From NCBI GenBank assembly GCA_028571685.1, contig CM053144.1, positions 98,300,171 to 98,364,170 of the forward strand: 64,000 nucleotides of DNA. Direction: 5' to 3'. A program made the translations under genes and the position numbers. This document shows positions 56,698-64,000 of the stretch, one piece after another. The first letter of the stretch is position 1. Each line of letters opens with the position of its first letter. The notes under the pieces are model-generated. The model was not told where the DNA came from and did no database searches. It saw only the letters and a program-made list of their open reading frames with translations. The DNA is from Heterohyrax brucei (Eukaryota > Chordata > Mammalia > Hyracoidea > Procaviidae).

Positions 56698-59190
56698 ACC
56701 GTATCTGTCAATTTGTTGTACTGTAATAATGTATGTGTTGCTGTGATAGTAGAAGCTTTACCACTAATATTTCAAATACCAGCAGGGTCACCCTTGGTGG
56801 ACAAGTCTCAGTGAGGCTTCCAGACTAAGAAAGACAAAGAAGAATGATCTGGCAGTGTACTTCTGGGGAAAAAAAAAACAACCAGCCAGTAAAAGCCTTA
56901 TGAACAGCAGACAAACATTGTCTGACACAGTGTCGGAAGATGAGACCCTTAGGTTGTAAGGCACACAAAATACAACTGGGGAAGAGCTGTCTCCTCGAAG
57001 TACAGCCAACCTTCATGATATGGATGGAGTAAAGCTTTCAAGACCTTTCTTTTGCTGATGAGGTATGATTCAATATGAAATGAAACAACTACAAATACCC
57101 ATAGAATAGTAAAATGGAATTTATGAAGTATGAATTTAGGAAGATTGGAGGTCATCAAAAATGAAATGGAATGCATAGACTGATACCCTAGACATCAGTG
57201 AGCTGAAATGGACGGGTACTGGCCATTTTGAATTAAAATTTTATGATCTACTCCACTGGCAGTGGCAAATTGAAAAGGAACAGCATCTCATTCACTGTCA
57301 GAAAGAACATTTCAAGATCTATCTTAAAGTATAACACTGTCAGCAATTGGATAATATTCATATATCTACAAGGCTAGGTCAATTAGTGTGACTGTTATTC
57401 AAATTTACACATCAACTACTAATGACAAAGATGAGGAAACTGAAGATTTTTACCAACTTCTGTAGTGTGAAATTGATCAAACATGCAATCAAGATTCATT
57501 GAAAATTACTGGTGATTGGATATAAAAGTTAGAAACTAAAAAGAAAAATTGGTAGCTGGAAAAATATGGCCCTGGAGATAGAAATGATGCTAGAGATTGC
57601 ATACTAGAATTTTACAACACCCAAGACTTCTTCCTAGGGTCGCCATGAGTCGGATCTGACTCTACGGCACTTGGCTTGGCAAGACTTCTTCATTGCAAAC
57701 TCATTTTTCAACCACATAATGGTGACTGTGCATATGGAACTCACCCGATGGAATACATAGGAATCGAATTGATTATTTGATTTGGAAAGAGAGTGCGGAA
57801 AATCCCAGTATCATCAGGGGCAAACTTTGGAAAAAAAACTATCAATTGCTTATATGCAAGTTTGAGTGGAAGTTGAAGAAAAACAAGTCTACGAAAGACA
57901 AAATAGGACCTTGAGTATATTCCACCTGAATTTGGACACCATCTCAAGAACAGATTTGATGCTTTGAATGACAATGACCAAAGACCAGACAAGATGAGTT
58001 GTCAGAAGACATCAGAGCATCATAGATGAAAAAAACAAAAGGTCTTTAAAGAGGCAAGAAGGAATGGAAAGACCAGAAGGGATACCAGAAGAGACTCTGA
58101 AACTAAAACGAAAGAAAAAAATGCAGCCAAAGTGCAGACCAGAAGATTTTGAAGGATACTGCCAGAAAACAAAGTAAAATACATAATGAAATCTGCAAAG
58201 ACTTGGGGTCAGAGAACTGAAAGGAAGGAACACAGCATTTCTCAAGTTCAAAGAACAAAATAAAAATTCAAGTCTCTAATTGCATGTCTGAGGGCAAAAT
58301 ATTGACACAGGGAGCAGCGAAAGAAGATAGAAGGAATACACAGAGTCCTAGTGCCAAAAAGAACTGGTTGCTAGTCAACCATTTGAGAAGGCAGCATGTG
58401 ATCAAGAAGGGCTATACTGAAGGTGGGATTCCAAGCGTCACTGAGGACATTGGCAAAAAACAAGGCTGCAAGAATTGACAGAATACCAACTAAGATGTTT
58501 CAACAAACAGATGCAGTGCTAGAGGTGCTCACCTGTCTAGGCCAAGAAATTTGGAAGACAGCTACCTAGCCAATCAACTGAAAGCACCCATATTTATACC
58601 CATTCCAAAGAAAGTACTCCAACAGAATGTGGAAATCATCAAAGAATATCATTATGATTACACACGAGTAAAATTTTGCTCAAGATCATTCAAAATCAGT
58701 TCCAACAGTACATTGACAAGGAACTACCAGAAATTCAAGCTGGATTTATAAAGGACATGGAATGAGACATACTGTTGATTTCAGATGGATATTAACTGAA
58801 ACCAAAGAATACCAGAAAGATGTTTACCTGTTTCATTGACTATGCAAAGACTTGACTGTGTGGATCATACAAGTTATAAATAAAATTACCAAGAATGGGA
58901 ATTCCACAATACTAAGTTGTGTTCATGTACAACCTCTAATAGATCAAAAGGCAGTTGTTTGAACAGAACAAAGGGATACTTGTATGGTTTAAAACCCACA
59001 AAGTTGTGCATCAAGTTTGCATCCGTTCACCACATTAACTCAATCTGTATACTGAGCAAATAATCTGAGAAGCCAGACTACATGAAGAGGAATGTGTCAT
59101 AAAGATTAGCAGAAGACTTGTTAATAACCTATGACATACGTATGACACAACCTTGCTTGCTGAAAGTGAAGAGGACTTGAAGTACAACAA
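56698..59190 (+). mobile_element. RTE/BovB-clade LINE, 5'-complete but 3'-deleted
   Basis: This is the most 5'-complete RTE here. The 5' UTR (56698-57020, shared with 13488 and 29217) is followed by endonuclease (about 57060-57900; the G-D-W-N site reads G-D-W-I then stop at about 57513), linker and the front of the reverse transcriptase (motif A partly legible near 58836). After 'gaagtgaagaggacttgaag' at about 59182 the element stops; only 'acaacaaca' follows. The 3' half is lost, which looks like an internal deletion to the terminal CAA repeats. Dead. Confidence 0.85.
57633..57680 (+). mobile_element. 48-bp SINE/RTE tail insertion with perfect 10-bp duplication
   Basis: 'cctagggtcgccatgagtcgg..ctctacggcacttggcttggc' is flanked by aagacttctt at 57623-57632 and 57681-57690. 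It keeps CpGs and is close to the family sequence, so it is young relative to the RTE it entered. Confidence 0.88.
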
Positions 59191-61456
59191 CATAGTCGTA
59201 CCGTTATAGAATCACGGGGTCTGAACATAACTCAGTAAACATCTGAATGTAATAGCTGAAGGAAGTTGAAAATATTTACGGAAGAAAATTCTTACTAAAA
59301 AACTCAACTACAGGAAAAAAGACAGGTACATTTATTAAACTCTTAGTATCTTCCAGACATTGTATTTGCACCCATATTATCTTAATTCATTGTCAAAAAA
59401 AATCTGCAAATTAAATGCTCCAAGTATCGTGAATCTATCAGAAAGAAAACACACCTAAGAGACTTTATGTAACTTTCACAAGACTATTCAGTTTATTTGA
59501 GGCACAGACTAGATTCTAAACACATGTCTCTTCAGTGAACCAAAATGTTTCCACTTTCCATGCTGCACTGTGTCAGTACAGACAGTCAACTTGCCTGGTG
59601 TGAAAAGGGATCAGTCCAAGTTATCATGAAGAGTTTAAAATAACTGCAGCAGTTCCAACAATGAGAATTCACAATTAACATCCCTAAGCACATAGGGGTT
59701 AAGAGCTGGTCCATTTTAATTGTTATTAAACACACTAGTTGTCTTATTTAATCAACCTGACCTTTACTGCTTAAAATAGTACTCTTTGTAGGAACATTAA
59801 AAGAATAATAAAGTTAGTAAACTTTCTTATATCCCCTTTTTCAGAAGAAGGAAATTTTGTAGGTGTCAACAGATTTGTTGATACTCCTTAAGGTACATAC
59901 AAACTATTCTTGCAGGCAGTGTTTGGAGATTAATACTTCACTATTAGAGCAGCTTACAGTATGAGGGTTGCTAACAGTTTGACAACTCTAGAGACAATCT
60001 AACTTCTCAACAGTCAACTTTCCTCTCTTCCTAAAATATACATTTGGCTCAAACTCACCAGGGAAAAAAATAACGATTGCCTCAAAGTCCCACCAGCTCT
60101 AGTTGTTATCCACTGCTGGACTCCAGCTGTGCTTTTTTATATAACTGGCAAAGCTCTTACCACATTGTGACATAATTGTTAATTTATATGTTTGTCATCC
60201 CAGGTAGTCAGTAGGCAATTTGATGACAAAAACTGTGTCTTACTCACCTAGTTGCAGTTTCAGGTCAACAACTATTTAATAAATGCATAATAAATAAATG
60301 CGTAATAAATAAATTTAATAAATGCATAATAAATAAATGCTCTGTGCCATGGTCCAAGGAGATGACCAGGCTATAAATATCAATGAGACACAGCACTGAC
60401 TACGGGGGGATGCTGTGCACAGGTGGAGAAGACAAGCACATCAATAGATCATTTCAACACGGTGTTGGGAAAACTGTGATGGGTATATAGACAGAGCACC
60501 ATGAGAGCACAAGCAGGCCTGAAACCCAGCCAGGAAGGTTTAGAAAAGACCCCTAGAAGAAGCTAGCCCTGAGCTGCATGGCAGGATATGAGTCTCTTGT
60601 TACCAGTACAGAGAGAAGCTGACAGCATTCCATCAACAACGTGTGAAGGGTAGAAGTGAAAAGAGGCGGCAGAATGAAGGATAAAGGAAAAAACTGGGTT
60701 AGTTCGTCTTAATAATTCACCCTTTTTCCAAAGGACTGACTGCATACACTTAGACTGTGTTTACCCTATTTCTTAAGTTGTTATCCTTTGCTTTCACCCT
60801 TTCTTTAAGGCTTGAAGAAATTATTCCTACTCTTACTCTACACCAGAACTTTCCAGATTTTTTTCACATCATGGTACAAGTAGAAATTGAGGACACTTGT
60901 GTGGCCCACTGGGGTAAACAGTTGAGACTGCCTGTGGCTGTTGGTGACCCACCACCTAGACCCTGGCCAGCCACCCCAAAGTCTAGAGTGATTGGTGTTC
61001 GGGCAACACTTTAAACCATTTGTGACCCATTGCTGCGCTGAGGCAAACCAGTTGGGAACTTTGTCACACAGTAATTCCTCATCCCTTTTCTTCGTCCTGT
61101 TCCCTTATGGAGCACTGACGATGAATCAGCCCTTCCATAATCTTCCATTATACAGCTTCTTTGCAATTTGTCAAATGCTCACATCTTACCTGATTTAAAA
61201 TAAGCCCTCCTTCAGCCACTCCTTTTAATTTACCCTAATTATTTCCTATATTTTAACAGCAAAATTTTTTAAAGTCTCCTTTGTTACCGAGTGCATTTTT
61301 CCTGAATTTTGCACAATGCAGGTAACGTTCTACACAATGCAATAACATTGGCCAAAGTTCACATACTCGAGCAGTTTAACTCTGTTGAAGGAGACAGACA
61401 AATTAGAAAATAGATGCATAGTAATATTATTTAGCTAAGTGCTTTGAAGTCTCTGG
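59191..61456. other. Longest mostly unassigned stretch, with an L2-like patch and a small tandem repeat
   Basis: 60279-60341 is a tandem array built from 'aataaatgcataataaa'-like units. 60345-60640 is L2-like ('caatgagacacagcactgac', 'gaagcctgaaacccagccagg'-type order). 59290-59530 has weak MIR/L2 wording. No gene; the 85-codon frame at 60757-61014 is unrecognised. Confidence 0.45.
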
Positions 61457-61600
61457 GAAATGCAAATGGTTAAGCTCTCTACTACTGACCTAATGGTGAG
61501 CACTTTAAACCTACCCAGAAGCATCTGAGAAAAACGGCCTGGTGACCTGCTTCTGAATGGTTATAGCCTTGAAAAATCTGGGAAGCAGTGAATTGCTTAA
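61457..61600 (+). mobile_element. AfroSINE, long variant, 3'-truncated
   Basis: 'gcaaatggttaagctctctactactgacc' and the long block 'gcctggtgacctgcttctgaatggttatagcc'. It ends before the tail. Confidence 0.7.
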
Positions 61601-61625
61601 AATGGCCCTTTTAGCCACAGCATTT

Positions 61626-62430
61626 GTGACTCTCATTCAATAATCAGGTGGGACTATGAAAATAAGGTGTCCAAAGTAGCTGAACCGCCTGCTAGTAATG
61701 CAAATAAGGTGCGTAGAACCCCTACAGGTGTGTGACTATGCAAATACGGTGTACGAAACCCTAAGGAGGGATTGGTAAACTTTGTCATCTTGCTAGCCTT
61801 AAAAGGAATCAATCTCAAAAGCAGAAGAGGGAACCTCACTACCACTAAGGAAGAAAAGTCAGGAGCAGAGCAGAGTCTTTCAACTTGGGGTCCCTGTGCT
61901 GAGAACCTCCTAGACCCGGTAGACAGAGAGACAGTTGTAACACCAGAGAAAGTACAAGAAAGCCATACGGCAATAAGCAGTGGTAGAGAAACGGTAGCAG
62001 CAGAACCCGGAGACTGTGGCAGGATGGTACAGTGGGCTTCCCAGCTCACATGGAGAGATGCTTACAGTGGGCACACTGAACCATGGAGCAAGACAGCTGA
62101 GTTGCTTCAGGCAGGAGTTTTGCTGGTGGAGTAAGGTGCCTCCAGGCACTTAGTGGCAGAGCTGAACAGCTTTGTAACACTGGACCAAGCACGAAAGAGG
62201 TCAGGCCCAAGTAGGGGCTGAGGGTTGAGAGAGGAAGTCTGTCCTGAGGACTGTGGGGAGTCCTATATGGCCAGGAATAACAGAATGAGCTGTCTTGCAC
62301 TGAAGAGGGGACACTTGGTCTACATGCCTCCTGATTCTAATTCTGATTTATAACCTGTTGATCCTGATTCCAACTTGCAACCCGTTGCTTCCCCAATAAA
62401 CCTCTGTAAAGAATGACATGGTGCAGGTTT
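61626..62430 (+). mobile_element. ERVL-like LTR (plus strand)
   Basis: A start near TGTGACTCTC, repeated 'atgcaaataaggtg' and 'atgcaaatacggtg' octamer-like words at 61698 and 61739, the body 'ggtgcctccaggcacttag..ctttgtaacact', and 'aataaacctc' at about 62395. It matches the minus-strand LTR at 63021-63750. It ends against inverted leader sequence. Frames at 61654-62134 on both strands overlap and are not coding. Confidence 0.65.
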
Positions 62431-63750
62431 CTGACTTCCTTTACAAGGAGGAAGGAAAATCAAAACCAACAGGTCAAGGCTCATTCCTGTGAAGTGGAGG
62501 TCAGACATGCCTCTCCTTTTGTTGCAGTTATCTAGGGCTGCTGTAACAGAAATACCACAAGTGGATGGCTTCAACAGAAGGTTATCCTCTCACAGTCTAG
62601 TAGGCTAGAAGTCCAAATTCAAGGAGTCAGCTCCAGGGGAATATTCCTTGTTACCAGCTTTCTCCTGTCCTAGGAGCTTCTCAGAGCAGGAACCCCAGGT
62701 CCAAAAGATGCAGTCCCGTCTTTCTTGGTGCTATCAGATTCCCATATCTCTTTGCTCACTTCTCTGTTTTATATTTGAAAGGAGATTGACTTAAGACACA
62801 ATCTAAACTTGTAGACTGAGTCCTAACTCATTAACAAAACTGCCTCTAATCCTGTCTCTTTAACATCATAGAGGCAGGAATTCCAACACATGGGAAAATC
62901 ACATCAGATGACAAAACAGTGGACAATCACACAATACGGGGAATCAAGGCTTACCCAAGTTGACACACATTTGAGGGGACACAATTCAATCCTCCAATCT
63001 TTTTACCAGTTCTGACACCAATCATCCTTCCACAGGACTCTCTCCTTCCCTGCTGGGTTCAAAAATTCATTGTAGTGGCCACACACACAATGGCCTTCTC
63101 AGTTACGGGGTTTCTTAGGGAAGTACCAGGTTACAAATCAGGTTCAGAAATGCTCAGGATACAGTTCTTCCATCAGGACAGCCTCTTCTCATCTGTGCCC
63201 ACATGTACATCTCTCTGACCCCTGGGCCTCCGAGCGCCTCAGCCCAGCCTCTGCTCTGTTCTGGCAAGTGTTACAAAGCTCCTTTATTCTAGCTCTATTG
63301 ATAAGTGCCCAGAGGCACCCCACTCCACCACGAAGCCTCGTGCCTGAAGGTGCTTGGCTTTCTCACTCCATGGGCTCAGAACTCCACCATGCCGTCTCCT
63401 GCTAGTCTTGTCGTTCGGGTTGCCTCTGCTGTCACCATTAATCTATTGCTATTCCCAGCTGCCTCTGATTTTACCGGTCTCCTACTCTCTTCCCATTCTG
63501 CGGCCTCTCTCTGTCTTCTGTGTTACAGATCCTCTCTCTCTCTCTTTACCCCTGCCTCCCTTTAAACTCAGAGGATGACAAAACTGACCAACCCTCTTGT
63601 TAGTGTTCCATGTACCTTATTTGCATCATTCCAACCCCACAAAGTGTCATGCACCATATTTACATTTTAACAAGCTATCCCCTCTGTGGGGATATGCACT
63701 TCCTTTGCATAGATTTTGGGGGAGTTACAAGGCTAGAATGGAAATTTTAA
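62431..63750 (-). mobile_element. ERVL-like LTR, primer-binding site and leader (minus strand)
   Basis: On the minus strand: LTR (63750 to 63021), primer-binding-site-like 20-mer at 63001-63020 (tggtgtcagaactggtaaaa), then leader to about 62431, broken by the MaLR LTR at 62520-62993. The LTR start region contains the octamer-like 'atgcaaataaggt' word (reverse of 63614-63626). Confidence 0.65.
62520..62993 (-). mobile_element. MaLR/ERVL-type LTR inserted in the ERVL leader
   Basis: From tgttgcagttatc to 'cacaattcaatcct', with family words 'caagtggatggcttcaacagaagg' and 'cacatcagatgacaaaacagtggacaatcacacaata'. A few terminal bases are missing at its right edge. It is younger than the ERVL leader it splits. 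Confidence 0.8.
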
Positions 63751-63764
63751 GTAGCTCACTGCAC

Positions 63765-64000
63765 TACAATCCCATAACTGTGAGTACAGTCTGTGTATTC
63801 TGTATGGCCACTGCAATTAGTTATAGAACCCAACAGGGAAGTAGAGAGTCCAGTGAGAGGAACAGCTGGTAACAGAATCGGTAAAAGCATTGGGGAGTGG
63901 AAGTATGCCTTCTGACTTCCACCTCATAGAAGTCAGCCTTGGGTTGATGATCTTGATTCTCTCTCCACCCCCTTGTGAAGTTAGAGGAGTCTGCCACAGC
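63765..64000 (+). mobile_element. ERVL-like LTR tail, primer-binding site and leader, running off the window
   Basis: The LTR end (63765-63866, 'gtatggccactgcaattag..cccaacaggg') is followed by tggtaacagaatcggtaaa at 63867-63885 and then leader matching 53833-53937. Any internal genes would lie beyond 64000. Confidence 0.6.

Noticed and set aside
61654..62300. Overlapping frames of 79-131 codons on both strands
   Set aside because: They lie in ERVL-like LTR sequence, which is non-coding; frames on opposite strands cannot all be genes.

Overview
This window is vertebrate nuclear DNA from a placental mammal, and the repeats place it in Afrotheria. It carries about 35 copies of an AfroSINE-type tRNA-derived SINE with the core 'cagttc(a/g)aatc..ccaccagg..ctccttggaaa..' and a tail reading 'gggtcgctatgagtcgga..cgact'. 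It also carries several long copies of an RTE/BovB-clade LINE of the kind known from elephants and relatives. The SINE/RTE combination makes a proboscidean or other paenungulate the best guess (inference). A+T content is high, spacing is intergenic or intronic, and no exon, host gene, structural RNA gene, CpG island, CRISPR or operon-like layout can be supported. All long reading frames are decayed transposon remnants or chance frames.

Layout. 1-7.3 kb: sparse, with three copies of an A-tailed repeat called family E here and one MaLR-type LTR with a 5-bp target duplication. 7.3-13.2 kb: a MIR split by an AfroSINE, then two RTE copies arranged head to head (minus 7.9-11.3 kb, plus 11.3-13.15 kb). 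13.5-22 kb: RTE/SINE chimeras, an old MLT1-like LTR holding an RTE fragment, a third RTE and a SINE cluster. 23.7-28.7 kb: family E, an ERV1-like LTR, an ERVL-like LTR with primer-binding site, and a tandem repeat hit by three SINEs in succession. 29.2-31.8 kb: an internally deleted RTE, a twice-used SINE target, an RTE 3' fragment and an inverted SINE pair. 32.5-34.2 kb: an old repeat with a CA microsatellite and an L1 3' end. 35.8-36.9 kb: a long-armed mariner-like inverted repeat split by a complete LTR. 39-46 kb: four MaLR LTRs and an RTE with a legible endonuclease motif. 47.8-53.9 kb: nested SINE/family E insertions and an ERVL LTR. 54-59.2 kb: the most 5'-complete RTE. 61.5-64 kb: inverted ERVL LTR/leader pieces with a MaLR LTR inside.

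How the parts relate. The RTE LINE and the AfroSINE end in the same sequence, which fits SINE mobilisation by RTE enzymes. Several nestings give a relative order: MIR and L2 oldest, then MaLR, ERVL and mariner, then RTE and family E, and finally the youngest SINEs (a 48-bp SINE tail sits inside an RTE with a perfect 10-bp duplication). I found no new functional system. What is unusual is structural: recurrent chimeras and breakpoints, reused target sites, inverted transposon pairs and an unclassified repeat family.
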